Shown one piece after another: positions 50,769 to 59,517 of a DNA stretch of 64,000 nucleotides. Below the pieces are notes generated by a model. It had not been told where the DNA came from. It did no database searches and was given only the letters and a program-made list of their open reading frames with translations. The translations under genes were made by a program, and so were the position numbers. Origin of the DNA: CAWJMD01 sp963845675 (GTDB taxonomy: Bacteria > Actinomycetota > Actinomycetes > Actinomycetales > CAWJMD01); assembly GCA_963845675.1 (NCBI GenBank), contig CAWJSX010000001.1:1178001-1242000 (forward strand), in the 5' to 3' direction. How positions within the stretch are numbered: the first letter of the stretch is position 1; the number at the start of each line of letters is the position of its first letter.

Positions 50769-51596
50769 TCACCCGAGGGGGTCGTCGGGACCGTACCCCT
50801 CCAGCACCAGCGTGCGCGCACGCTCACCCAGCCCACGGTCTGCGACCGCGACGAGGGAGTCGACCGTGTCGGCACCTGCGCGCACGAAGCGGCCCGACCA
50901 CGCGTCCAGCCGGCCCTGGGCCGCGGCGACCACGAGCTCGACGACAGCCCCGACCGGCGTCCACTCGGTGCGGTCCGCGTGCACGGCCATCGCGGCCGTC
51001 ATCTCGGTGGCGACCACACCGGGTGAGATCTCGAACGCGCGGAGCCCACTCGCGTACCCGGCGACGTGGAGGTGGCCGCTGAGCCTGAAGAGGCCTGCCT
51101 TGGACGCGCTGTAGGCGGTGTACTCGGGCCGGGGTGCCAGGCCGGCACCGGAGCTGATGTCGACCACCCGACCGGCACCACGGGCGACCATGCCGGGAAC
51201 GACCGCCCTCACTGCGTGCATCGGACCGAGGAGGTCGGCCTCGACGACAGCGCGCCACACGGAGGGGTCCTCCTCCCAGACGGGCTGCTCGGTCGGCTCG
51301 ATCACCCCGGCGGCGTTCACCAGCAGGTCGACCGGCCCCACGTCGGCCTCGGCACGGCGGGCGGCCGCCGTCACCTGCTCGGGGTCCGTGACGTCGGCCG
51401 TGACGGCGACGGCGCGCACGCCCAGCCCGCGGAGCCGGTCGGCGACCTGCTCCAGGCGGTCCGCCGTCCGTCCCAGGACCGCCACGTCGAGACCTGCTGC
51501 CGCCAGCCCGGTCGCGACGGCCTCGCCGATACCCCGGGAGCCGCCGGTCACCAACGCGGTGCGGGAGGGCGCCACGTGGCGGCTCTCGTCAGCCAC
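50769..51596 (-). CDS. Short-chain dehydrogenase/reductase
   Basis: 275 residues. Classical SDR motifs: TGGSRGIGEAVATGL (cofactor), NAAGVIEP, the catalytic Ser in VVDISSGAGLAP and YTAYSASKAG (Tyr-x3-Lys). LGRTADRLEQ after the second strand has Arg at the position often associated with NADP. Substrate unknown. It overlaps pheT by 8 bases and is followed by the argC promoter region, so it may be co-transcribed with pheST. Confidence 0.92.
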   Translation of the reverse strand: MADESRHVAPSRTALVTGGSRGIGEAVATGLAAAGLDVAVLGRTADRLEQVADRLRGLGVRAVAVTADVTDPEQVTAAARRAEADVGPVDLLVNAAGVIEPTEQPVWEEDPSVWRAVVEADLLGPMHAVRAVVPGMVARGAGRVVDISSGAGLAPRPEYTAYSASKAGLFRLSGHLHVAGYASGLRAFEISPGVVATEMTAAMAVHADRTEWTPVGAVVELVVAAAQGRLDAWSGRFVRAGADTVDSLVAVADRGLGERARTLVLEGYGPDDPLG

Positions 51597-54162
51597 CGCG
51601 CAGGACCGCCCCGAGCTCGTCCGCCGCGGCCTTGACGACGGCGTGGCGGACGGCAGCCGACTCGTCCGCGTTGAGCGTCCTGTCGGGTGCCCGCATCCGC
51701 AGGGCGAAGGCCAGGGACCGGTGCCCCTGCGGCACCTGCTCGCCCACGTACACGTCGAACAGACGCACGTCCTCGAGCAGATCGCCCCCGGCGGACCGCA
51801 GTACGCCCTCGACCACGCTGACGGGCACGGACGTCGGCACGATCAGAGCGACGTCCTCCTTCACCACCGGGTAGGTGCTGATCGGCACGACCTGGGTCGG
51901 ACCCGTGGCGGCGGCGGCACCCAGCAGGACGCGGAGGTCCGCCTCGAAGGCCACCGTGCGGGGCGGCAGGCCGGCCCGCTCGCAGACGGCGGGGTGCAGC
52001 TCGCCGGCGTGACCGACGAGCGTGCCGTCGACGAGCGACAGCGCCGCGCACCGGCCGGGGTGCCAGGGCGCGTGCACGTCGGCGGAGACCACCACGGGCA
52101 CGCCGAGGTCCGCCGCGAGCGTCCGCACGGCCTGCACGGCGTCGCCGTGGTCCGCCGGACGCCCCTGGCCCCACCACCCGGCCGGCTCGAAGCGCCCGAC
52201 GGCCATCCCGGCGACGCGCAGGGACTGCGGCGGGACCGCCGCCCGCTGGTGCGCCAGATCGGCGTCCGAGGGGCGATCCGCGACGGTCAACCGGGGAGCG
52301 TCGCCCACCTGCGGCGCCCGGTCGGGCCGCGTGACGGAGCCGACTTCGTAGACGGCGACGTCGGTCGCGCCTCGGGAGACGTTGCGGCGCAGCACCTCCA
52401 GCAGACCCTGCAGCAACGACGACCGGAGGTACGGCGCCTCCTCGGACAGCGGGTTCGCCAAGCGGGCCATCATGCGCCGTGAGTCGTCCGGCTCCAGGCC
52501 GAGCACATCGTTCACCTCGCCTGCCACGAAGGACGTACCGATGACCTCGACCCAGCCGCTCTCTGCGAGTGCACGTGCCACGCTCCGACGCCTTCGCTGG
52601 TCGTCGGTGAAGCCTCGACCCCCGGGCGCGGGAGGGAGCACGGAGGGGATGGCGTCGTAGCCCTCGAGCCGGGCCACCTCCTCGACCAGGTCGGCCCCGA
52701 CCCGCAGGTCGGGTCGCCAGGTCGGCGGCGTGACCGTCAGCTCGGCCGCCGCCTCGAGCGGCTCGGAATGATCGACCACGCAGCCGATCTCACGCAGTCT
52801 GGCCACGACGGTGGGGGCGTCGTAGGGCACGCCGACCAGCCGGGCGGGAAGGTCGGCCGACATCTCGACCGGGGCCGGCGGGCGTGTGTCGTCCAGGTCG
52901 GTGACGCCGGGGTCAACGATGCCCCCGCCCAGCTCGACGAGGAGACGCACGGCCCACTCGGCGGCCGCGTCGGCCACGCGGGGGTCGACCCCGCGCTCGA
53001 ACCGCTTGCTGGCCTCGCTGGGCAGGCGGTGTCGGCGTGCGGTGCGTGCCACCGAGATCGGGTCGAAGTGCGCGGCCTCGACCAGGACGTCTGAGGTCGA
53101 GCCGCTGACCTCGGTCGTCGCCCCGCCCATCACGCCGGCCATGCCGATCACGCGCTCACCGCGACCGTCTGCGACGCCGTCGGTGATGAGGAGGTCCTCG
53201 GGGTGCAGCTCCCTGGTCACCCCGTCGAGCGTCGTGAGCCGCTCGCCCTCGGTCGCGCGCCGGACCGTGATGGCGTCGCCGAGCGCGCCGAGGTCGTAGG
53301 CGTGCAGTGGCTGCCCGAGCCCCAGCATCACGTAGTTGGTGACGTCCACCGCGAGCGAGATCGGTCGCATGCCCGCCTGCTGCAGCCGGCGCTGCATCCA
53401 GAACGGCGTCGGCGACGACGGGTCGATGCCCCGCACGACGCGCGCGACGAACCTGTCGCAGCCGAGGGCCCCGTCGATCGGGGCCCGGTCGTCGACGCGG
53501 ACGGGGTAGCCCGTACCGGAGGGCTGCGCCGCCGGCCGGAACGCGTCCGCCGGGTCGCGGTACAGGTCCGTGCGGCCGGTCGCGTGCGCGTACTCGCGAG
53601 CGATGCCGCGCAGGCTGAAGCAGTAGCCGCGGTCGGGGGTGACGTTGACCTCGATCGTGGCGTCGCCCAGCCCGAGCAGGCCGATGGCGTCGGTGCCGGG
53701 CGCCGCGTCCAGACCGAGGCTCGACAGCACGATGATCCCGCTGTGGTCGTCGCCGAGGCCCAGCTCGGCCGCCGAGCAGATCATGCCGTCCGACACGTGG
53801 CCGTACGTGCGACGGGACGCGATCTCGAACCCCCCGGGCAGCACCGCCCCGGGCAGCGCCACGACGACGAGGTCGCCGGGGCCGAAGTTGTGTGCGCCAC
53901 AGACGATCCCGCGTGCGCCGCCGTCCTCGGCCGCGTGGTCCGGTCCGACGTCGACCGAGCACCAGTTGATCGTCTTGCCGTTCTTCTGCGGCTCGGGCTC
54001 GACCGACAGGACCCGACCGACGACGAGTGGCCCGGTCAGGTCGCCGGCGTCGATCCCCTCCTCCTCGAGACCGACGGAGACCAGGTCGGCCGCCACCTTC
54101 TCGGCGGTGCTGCCGTCGGGCAGGTCGCTCATCTCTGCGAGCCACGCCAGCGGGACGCGCAT
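51589..54162 (-). CDS. pheT: Phenylalanyl-tRNA synthetase beta subunit
   Basis: 857 residues, with all domains in order: N-terminal EMAP/tRNA-binding domain (GPLVVGRVLSVEPEPQKNGKTINWCSVDVG), B3/B4 editing domain (MRPISLAVDVTNYVMLGLGQPLHAYDLG), B5 (near ADLPARLVGVPYD), synthetase-like core (EVARLEGYDAIPSVLPPAP) and a C-terminal anticodon-binding fold (ISTYPVVKEDVALIV). ATG 54162 overlaps the pheS stop by one base (TGATG). Confidence 0.97.
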   Translation of the reverse strand: MRVPLAWLAEMSDLPDGSTAEKVAADLVSVGLEEEGIDAGDLTGPLVVGRVLSVEPEPQKNGKTINWCSVDVGPDHAAEDGGARGIVCGAHNFGPGDLVVVALPGAVLPGGFEIASRRTYGHVSDGMICSAAELGLGDDHSGIIVLSSLGLDAAPGTDAIGLLGLGDATIEVNVTPDRGYCFSLRGIAREYAHATGRTDLYRDPADAFRPAAQPSGTGYPVRVDDRAPIDGALGCDRFVARVVRGIDPSSPTPFWMQRRLQQAGMRPISLAVDVTNYVMLGLGQPLHAYDLGALGDAITVRRATEGERLTTLDGVTRELHPEDLLITDGVADGRGERVIGMAGVMGGATTEVSGSTSDVLVEAAHFDPISVARTARRHRLPSEASKRFERGVDPRVADAAAEWAVRLLVELGGGIVDPGVTDLDDTRPPAPVEMSADLPARLVGVPYDAPTVVARLREIGCVVDHSEPLEAAAELTVTPPTWRPDLRVGADLVEEVARLEGYDAIPSVLPPAPGGRGFTDDQRRRRSVARALAESGWVEVIGTSFVAGEVNDVLGLEPDDSRRMMARLANPLSEEAPYLRSSLLQGLLEVLRRNVSRGATDVAVYEVGSVTRPDRAPQVGDAPRLTVADRPSDADLAHQRAAVPPQSLRVAGMAVGRFEPAGWWGQGRPADHGDAVQAVRTLAADLGVPVVVSADVHAPWHPGRCAALSLVDGTLVGHAGELHPAVCERAGLPPRTVAFEADLRVLLGAAAATGPTQVVPISTYPVVKEDVALIVPTSVPVSVVEGVLRSAGGDLLEDVRLFDVYVGEQVPQGHRSLAFALRMRAPDRTLNADESAAVRHAVVKAAADELGAVLRGG

Positions 54163-55256
54163 CAGGCCTCCATCCCCAGCTGAGCGCTGAAACGCACGTC
54201 GCCCTCGACCATCTCGCGCATGTCCTCCACACCGTTGCGGAACATCAGGGTGCGCTCGACGCCCATCCCGAACGCGAACCCCGAGTACACGTCCGGGTCC
54301 ACCCCGCACGCCCTCAGCACGGCCGGGTTGACCATGCCGCACCCGCCCCACTCGATCCACCCCGTCCCACCGCACGTGCGGCAGGAGACGTCCTCACCAC
54401 GGCAGACGAAGCAGCGCAGGTCCATCTCGGCGCTGGGCTCGGTGAAGGGGAAGAAGGACGGGCGCAGACGCGTGGTGATGCCCTCGCCGAGGACGGACTG
54501 CGCGAAGTGGTCCAGCGTCCCCTTGAGGTGGGCCATCGTGAGGCCCTTGTCGACGGCGAGGCCCTCGACCTGGTGGAAGACCGGGGTGTGGGTCGCGTCC
54601 AGCTCGTCGGTCCGGAAGGTCTTGCCCGGGCAGATCACGTACACGGGCAGGTCGCGTTCCAGCAGCGTGCGGGCCTGCACCGGTGAGGTGTGGGTGCGCA
54701 GCACGAGGCCCGAGCCGACGGGGTCGAGGAAGAAGGTGTCCTGCATCTGCCGGGCGGGGTGGTCCGGGGTGAAGTTCAAGGCGTCGAAGTTGAACCACTC
54801 GGTCTCGACCTCGGGCCCCTCCGCGACCTCCCACCCGATCGCGGTGAAGATCTCGCCGATGCGGTCCATCAGCACGGGGAGGGGGTGGCGGGCACCGCGG
54901 TGCCGACGGCCGGTCGGAAGGGTCACGTCCTCGGTCTCCTCGACCAGGACGCGCGCGTCGCGCTCCGCCTCGAGCACCGCCAGCCGCTCGGCGATCGCCG
55001 ACCGCACGGTCGCCCGCGCGTGCCCGACCCGCTGACCCGCCTCCGCTCGGGCGGCGGGTGGCAGGGCCCCGATCTCCCGGTTCGCGAGGGCGAGCGGGCT
55101 CCGCTCCTCCGCGTGGGCCAGGCGCGCCGTCTTCAGCTCGTCGAGGGAGCCGGCGGCGGCGACCGCCGCGAGCGCGTCGTCGACCGCCGCCGTCACCGCC
55201 TCCGGGGACAGCGCAGCGACCTCGACAGGGTCGTACTGGGAGTTCGGTGCGGACAT
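54162..55256 (-). CDS. pheS: Phenylalanyl-tRNA synthetase alpha subunit
   Basis: 364 residues of a class II synthetase. The N-terminal coiled coil (residues ~15-105) is followed by the catalytic domain with motif 1 near HPLPVLMDRIGEIFTAIGWEV, motif 2 FRTDELDATHTPVFHQVEGL, and motif 3 GFAFGMGVERTLMFRNGVEDMR. CRTCGGTGWIEWGGCGMVNP is the phenylalanine pocket region. ATG 55256. Confidence 0.97.
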   Translation of the reverse strand: MSAPNSQYDPVEVAALSPEAVTAAVDDALAAVAAAGSLDELKTARLAHAEERSPLALANREIGALPPAARAEAGQRVGHARATVRSAIAERLAVLEAERDARVLVEETEDVTLPTGRRHRGARHPLPVLMDRIGEIFTAIGWEVAEGPEVETEWFNFDALNFTPDHPARQMQDTFFLDPVGSGLVLRTHTSPVQARTLLERDLPVYVICPGKTFRTDELDATHTPVFHQVEGLAVDKGLTMAHLKGTLDHFAQSVLGEGITTRLRPSFFPFTEPSAEMDLRCFVCRGEDVSCRTCGGTGWIEWGGCGMVNPAVLRACGVDPDVYSGFAFGMGVERTLMFRNGVEDMREMVEGDVRFSAQLGMEA

Positions 55257-55280
55257 GGGACCAGAGTCTAGGAGCCGGGA

Positions 55281-56365
55281 TCAGGCCAGGTGGTCGGGTG
55301 CCCCCGCGGGCAGCGTGAACCGGAAGGCCGCGCCGCCGCGCTCGGACCGTCCCACGCTCATGCTCCCGTCGTGCGCCTCGACCAGACCCCGGACCACGTA
55401 CAGCCCGAGACCCGTTCCCCCGCGACGCGACCCCCGCCAGAACTTGGTGAAGACCAGGCCGAGGTGCTCGGCAGGGATGCCTTCCCCCTCGTCCTCGACG
55501 AGCACTGCGACGCCGGGACGGCCACCGTTGCGGTCGGGTCCGACGGTGACGTGCACCCTCCCGTCGCCGTGCCGCAGCGCGTTCTCCACGAGGTTCGCGA
55601 CGATCTGCTCGATGCGGTCGGGGTCGGCCCAGATCTCGGGCAGCTCGCCCTCGACGTCGACGCGGAACTTCGCCGCGTCGGTCCCGGACGCCACGCGCCG
55701 CTGGACCTGGCCGCGCACGATGTCGCCGACGTCCACGACCTGCCGGCGCACCTGCAACCTGCCGGCGTCGATCCGCGAGATGTCGAGCAGCTCGGTGATC
55801 AGGCGCGTGACGCGGTCGGCGTCCGCCTCGACGGTCGTCAGCATCAGCCGCTTCTGCTCGTCGCTGAAGCGGTCCCACCGGCGCAGCAGGGTCGAGGTGA
55901 AGCCCTTGACCGATGTCAGTGGGGAACGCAGCTCGTGGGCGACCGTCGAGATCAACCCGGCGTGGTCCGTCTCGGCCCGCCGACGCGACTCGGTGTCCCG
56001 CAGCGCCAGCACGACCCGGGTGACCGGACCGAGCCTCGCCGAACGCACGTAGCGCGCCGTGACGAGCAGCTCCCGTCCACCCGGCAGCAGGAGCAGCCGC
56101 TCGCGGTGACCGGTGCGGGTGGCCAGGCCCGTCCAGGGGTCGGCGAAGTCCCACCACCGGCGACCGTTGGTGTCCTGCAAGGGGAGGGCCGTGCGGATGT
56201 CCTGACCGACCAGGTCGTCCGCCGACAGACCGGTGCACCGCTCCGCGGCGCGGTTGACGGCGAGGATGACGCCGTCCGGCCGTCCGTGAGCAGCGAGCCC
56301 GTCGGGTAGGTCGTCGGGCTGCACACCGAGGAAGGCCCCGTCCTCGCCGTCCCCGAGCTGTCCAT
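55281..56365 (-). CDS. PAS-domain sensor histidine kinase, orphan
   Basis: About 361 residues, no membrane helix. An N-terminal PAS domain (DLPDGLAAHG...DGVILAVNRAAERCTGLSADDLVGQDI) precedes a HisKA domain with the phospho-acceptor in LISTVAHELRSPLTSVKGF. The HATPase domain has NLVENALRHGDG (N box), VLVEDEGEGIP (G1) and GTGLGLYVVRGLVEAHDG (G2). The likely start is ATG 56365 in another frame; a missing G in a G run near 56357 would join it. No response regulator is present in the window. It is 24 bp upstream of pheS. Confidence 0.85.
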
Positions 56366-56419
56366 TCCCGCAGGGTAGTGCGGGACCGCACGGCCCGGTC
56401 TGCGGAACCGGGGGCGCGG

Positions 56420-57260
56420 TCAGTCCGACGCGCGTCGTCGGGCGGCACGCGCCGTCGCGTACAGGCAGATGCCGGCAGCGCTGGCGAGGTTGAGGCTCTC
56501 GGCGCCGCCGTAGATGGGGACGCGGACGACGGCGTCGGCCAGCGCACGGTCCTCCGGCGCCAGGCCCCAGGCCTCGTTGCCGAACACCCAGGCGGTGGGG
56601 CCGGACGAGGTGGCCGGTGCCCAGCGTCGGCCTCGTCGAGCGAGTGTGTCGAGGTCGACGTCGCCGGCGCCGTCCGCGGCGAGCACGGCGGAGCCGGCGT
56701 CCTTCGAGCCCGGCGACGGCGTCGGCCAGCGTCACGCCGGTCACGACGTCGACGTGGAACAGGCTGCCGGCGGTGGCGCGGACGCACTTCGGGCCGTGGA
56801 CGTCGACGCTGGCCTCGGTGAGCACGACCGCGTCGGCGCCGGCCGCGTCCGCGGTGCGAAGGACCGTGCCGGCGTTGCCGGGGTCGCGGACGTGGGACAG
56901 GACCGCGACCAGCCGCGGACGCCTGGCCAGCACCTGCGTCGCAGCGGCCGGTCGACCGGACGGCAGACCGCGACCCAGCCCTGCGGGGTGACGGTGTCGG
57001 CCATCGCGCCAGCACCTCGTCGGTGCAGGTGCGCACCGGCAGGCCCCGGGCGTCGGCGCGGCGGCGACGATCTCGGGATGCCGGGCGAGGGCCTCGGCGG
57101 TCGCGTAGAGGTCGACGACGGCGCCGGACGGGACCGCCTCGCGCACCGCCTGCGGGCCCTCGACAAGGAACCGACCGGCCCGCTGACGCGCCGAGCGCCC
57201 GGAGAGGCGGGCGACCGTCCGCACCCGCTCGCTGCGCGGGTTGGACAGCACCTCGCTCAT
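56420..57260 (-). CDS. TrmH/SpoU-family rRNA methyltransferase, multiply frameshifted
   Basis: A SPOUT RNA 2'-O-methyltransferase located upstream of the kinase and pheS, equivalent to the tsnR position in mycobacteria. The N-terminus (MSEVLSNPRSERVRTVARLSGRSARQRAGRFLVEGPQAV) is a substrate-binding domain. The catalytic motifs are dispersed over three frames: LSHVRDPGNAGTVLRTADAAGAD (motif 1), GPTAWVFGNEAWGL (motif 2) and VPIYGGAESLNLASAAGICLY (motif 3). At least four frame changes are needed (near 57050, 57005, 56950 and 56700), the densest cluster in the window. Sequence error is likely, but true decay cannot be excluded for this non-essential gene. Confidence 0.8.
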
Positions 57261-57305
57261 CCGGGCGCTCGGTGGTGCGTCGACCAGGGTGCCAAGGGTC
57301 CGCGG

Positions 57306-57686
57306 TCAGGCCGCGGAGCCCTCGGCCTTCGCCGGCAGGGCCGCCTGGGCCGTCTTCACCAGGACGGTGAACGCGGCGGCGTCGTTGACGGCCAGCTCGG
57401 CGAGCATGCGCCGGTCGACCTCGATGCCGGCCAGGCCCAGACCCTGGATGAACCGGTTGTACGTCAGGCCGTTGGCGCGGGCCGCAGCGTTGATGCGCTG
57501 GATCCAGAGCCGACGGAAGTCCCCCTTGCGCGCCTTCCGGTCGCGGTAGGAGTAGACGAGGGAGTGGGTGACCTGCTCCTTCGCCTTGCGGTACAGGCGG
57601 GACCGCTGACCGCGGTAGCCACTGGCGCGCTCGAGAGTCTCCCGGCGCTTCTTGTGGGCGTTGACCGCCCTCTTCACGCGTGCCAC
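57306..57686 (-). CDS. rplT: Ribosomal protein L20
   Basis: 126 residues, 50S subunit. Canonical VARVKRAVNAHKKRR ... GYRGQRSRLYRKAKEQV and the C-terminal globular domain FRRLWIQRINAAARANGLTYNRFIQGL. GTG start at 57686. In the infC-rpmI-rplT operon; in several bacteria L20 represses this operon by binding its mRNA. Confidence 0.98.
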   Translation of the reverse strand: MARVKRAVNAHKKRRETLERASGYRGQRSRLYRKAKEQVTHSLVYSYRDRKARKGDFRRLWIQRINAAARANGLTYNRFIQGLGLAGIEVDRRMLAELAVNDAAAFTVLVKTAQAALPAKAEGSAA

Positions 57687-57771
57687 GTGCTGCTCCTCAG
57701 GTCGTGCTCGTCGGTGGTCGGTGCCGTCACCAGCGCGGGGCTGGCCCGGCGCCGACCGGGGTCAGTTCAGC

Positions 57772-57966
57772 TCACTTGCCGAGGAGCTTCTTCAGCTTCT
57801 TGACGTCGGCGGGGGCGACCGGCTGGTCCATGGCCAGGCGGCGGGCGCGGCGGCTCGACTTGCCCTCCATCAGGTGGCGACCGAAGGCCTGCTCACGCAT
57901 GAGCTTGCCGGCGCCGGTGAGCCGGACCCGCTTCTTGGTCCCGCTGTGCGTCTTCATCTTCGGCAT
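57772..57966 (-). CDS. rpmI: Ribosomal protein L35
   Basis: 64 residues, MPKMKTHSGTKKRVRLTGAGKL followed by the conserved basic body; 50S subunit. Start ATG 57966, 69 bp after the infC stop, with AGGAG upstream. Normal length. Confidence 0.98.
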   Translation of the reverse strand: MPKMKTHSGTKKRVRLTGAGKLMREQAFGRHLMEGKSSRRARRLAMDQPVAPADVKKLKKLLGK

Positions 57967-58035
57967 GGCTGCCGTTCTCCTCGGTGTCGTCGGTCGTGCA
58001 GGATGCTGCCTCGCGTGCGCGGGGCCTCGTGCTGG

Positions 58036-58841
58036 TCAGCTCTCGACGGACTGCGTCTCGGACTGTGTGGCGTCGGCGGTGGCCTCCGCCGTGGGCTTGG
58101 CCTCCGCCGTGGGCTTGGCCTCCGCCGTGGGCTTGGCCTCCGCCGTGGGCTTGGCCTCCGCCGTGGGCTTGGCCTCCGCCGTGGGCTTGGCCTCCGCCGT
58201 GGGCTTGGTCTCTGCCTCCGGTCTCTGCCTTCGACGCGCCCGCCGTCTCGCCCGACCCGCCGGCGGCCTCGTCGCGGTCGCGACGTCGTCCACCCTTGGC
58301 GGCGCGAGCCGCCGCGGCCTTGGCCTCGGCCTTCTTCTTGTGCGGGCCGATCACCATGACCATGTTGCGGCCGTCCTGCGAGCGGCGAGCTCTCGACGAA
58401 GCCGAGGTCTCCCAGGTCGGCGGCGATCCGCTGCAGCAGCCGGTACCCCATCTCGGGGCGGGACTGCTCGCGGCCGCGGAACATGATCATGACCTTGACC
58501 TTGTCGCCGGCGGTGAGGAACTTCTCCGCCTGACCTCGCTTGGTGGCGTAGTCGTGCGGGTCGATCTTCAACCGCAGACGGATCGTCTTGAGCACCGTGT
58601 TGGCCTGGTTCTTGCGGGCCTCACGGGCCTTCATGTCGGCCTCGTACTTGAACTTGCCGAAGTCCATGAGCTTGCAGACCGGCGGACGTTCGTTCGGGGC
58701 GACCTCGACCAGGTCGAGGTCGGCCTCCTGGGCCAGCCGGAGGGCGTCCTCGACGCGGACGATCCCGACCTGCTCGCCAGCTGGGCCTACCAGTCGGACC
58801 TCGGGGACCCTGATCCGGTCGTTGATGCGCGGCTCGCTGAT
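58036..58841 (-). CDS. infC: Translation initiation factor IF-3 with repeat tail, AUC start, frameshifted
   Basis: About 268 residues. The start is an ATC codon at 58841, six bases after GAGGAG; rare AUU/AUC starts underlie infC autoregulation in other bacteria. The N-domain (EPRINDRIRVPEVRLVGPAG ... PVCKLMDFGKFKYE) and C-domain (IRLRLKIDPHDYATKRGQAEKFL; VKVMIMFRGRE) are canonical. One-base insertions near 58387 (VESSPL/QDGRNMVMVIGPHKK) and near 58219 break the frame. The C-terminus carries a charged extension (RRRDRDEAAGG) and seven AEAKPT repeats ending TADATQSETQSVES. The alternative GTG at 58898 lies inside the leader hairpin with no ribosome-binding site. Confidence 0.93.
58082..58207 (-). 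repeat. Seven perfect 18-bp tandem repeats in infC
   Basis: The unit gcctccgccgtgggcttg (plus strand) is repeated seven times without a single difference over 126 bp. It encodes AEAKPT in the infC tail. Copy number is probably variable between strains. Confidence 0.97.
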
Positions 58842-58885
58842 GTGCTGCTCCTCGTGACGTCGTGATGTCCGCCGCGAACGGGAAA

Positions 58886-58916
58886 GGCCCCCGTCCACGG
58901 TCGCTGGACGGAGGCC
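58886..58916 (-). promoter_or_regulatory. Hairpin with T run in the infC leader (attenuator-like)
   Basis: On the minus strand, GGCCTCCGTCCA pairs with TGGACGGGGGCC (12 bp, one G-U) around a 7-nt loop, followed by TTTCCC. It ends 45 nt before the infC start. It looks like an intrinsic terminator placed to attenuate infC-rpmI-rplT. Confidence 0.65.
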
Positions 58917-59141
58917 ACATCGGTCGCCCGGGCCACCTGTCGACGGTGTCGACGACGGTCGCCACGAGGGCTGCTCGGGTACGTGCGAACCCCGAACCGA
59001 GACCCGGCCACCTGGGACTTCTCAACTGCAGGCGGTGGCGTCGGGTGGGAGTGTGATCTCCGCTTCGCGCACCGGACCTCGTCCTGCTGGCGTGCCGCAG
59101 GCCGTGGATGGTCCGGTCAGTCAGTCTGAGAGGCTACCAGC

Positions 59142-59517
59142 ATGACCCCGGACGCACAGAATCCTGCGGACCGGACCGCCACCGCGATCCGGGACATCTC
59201 CGAGGTGGCAGCCGTCGAGGTGATCACGACCGCGGCCGTGCACCTGATGAGCGCCGCGGCGGTCAAGTGCGGGCTGGGCGAGACACGGGGACGGCGGCGC
59301 CGCCGCCGAGGCCGAGACCGACCTGGCGGAGGCCCGCGTCCTCATCGGGGCCCTCGCGGGGCTGGTCACCGCGGCCGCGCCCGACCTCGGCAACCAGCAC
59401 GCCCGCGCCCTGCGGGACGGGTTGCGCACCCTCCAGCTGGCGTTCCGCGAGGCCTCCGTGGTGGCGGACCCACCCGGTCAGGGGCCGGGCGAGAAGCTCA
59501 CCGGCTCGGTCGTCTGA
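59142..59517 (+). CDS. DUF1844 protein, frameshifted
   Basis: About 125 residues. It begins MTPDAQNPADRTATAIRDISEVAAVEVITTAAVHLMSAAAVKCGLGE, the diagnostic DUF1844 helix pair. After an extra base near 59285 the frame continues AAAEAETDLAEARVLIGALAGLVTAAAPDLGNQHARALRDGLRTLQLAFREAS. The DUF1844 gene next to infC is a common actinobacterial arrangement. The function is unknown. Its 3' end overlaps the convergent MFS gene by 40 bases. Confidence 0.85.

Noticed and set aside
58082..58207. Regular repeats resembling a CRISPR array
   Set aside because: Units are head-to-tail 18 bp with no spacers and read in frame with infC as AEAKPT.
58036..58387. Programmed ribosomal frameshifting in infC
   Set aside because: The breaks lack a slippery heptamer with downstream structure, are both single-base insertions, and similar breaks occur in many unrelated genes nearby, so sequence error is simpler.
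57954..58898. Arg/Pro-rich tail (repeated SPRRRP) as a real C-terminus of the infC product
   Set aside because: It arises only in the frame reached without correcting the 58387 break. The conserved QDGRNMVMVIGPHKK appears in the other frame.
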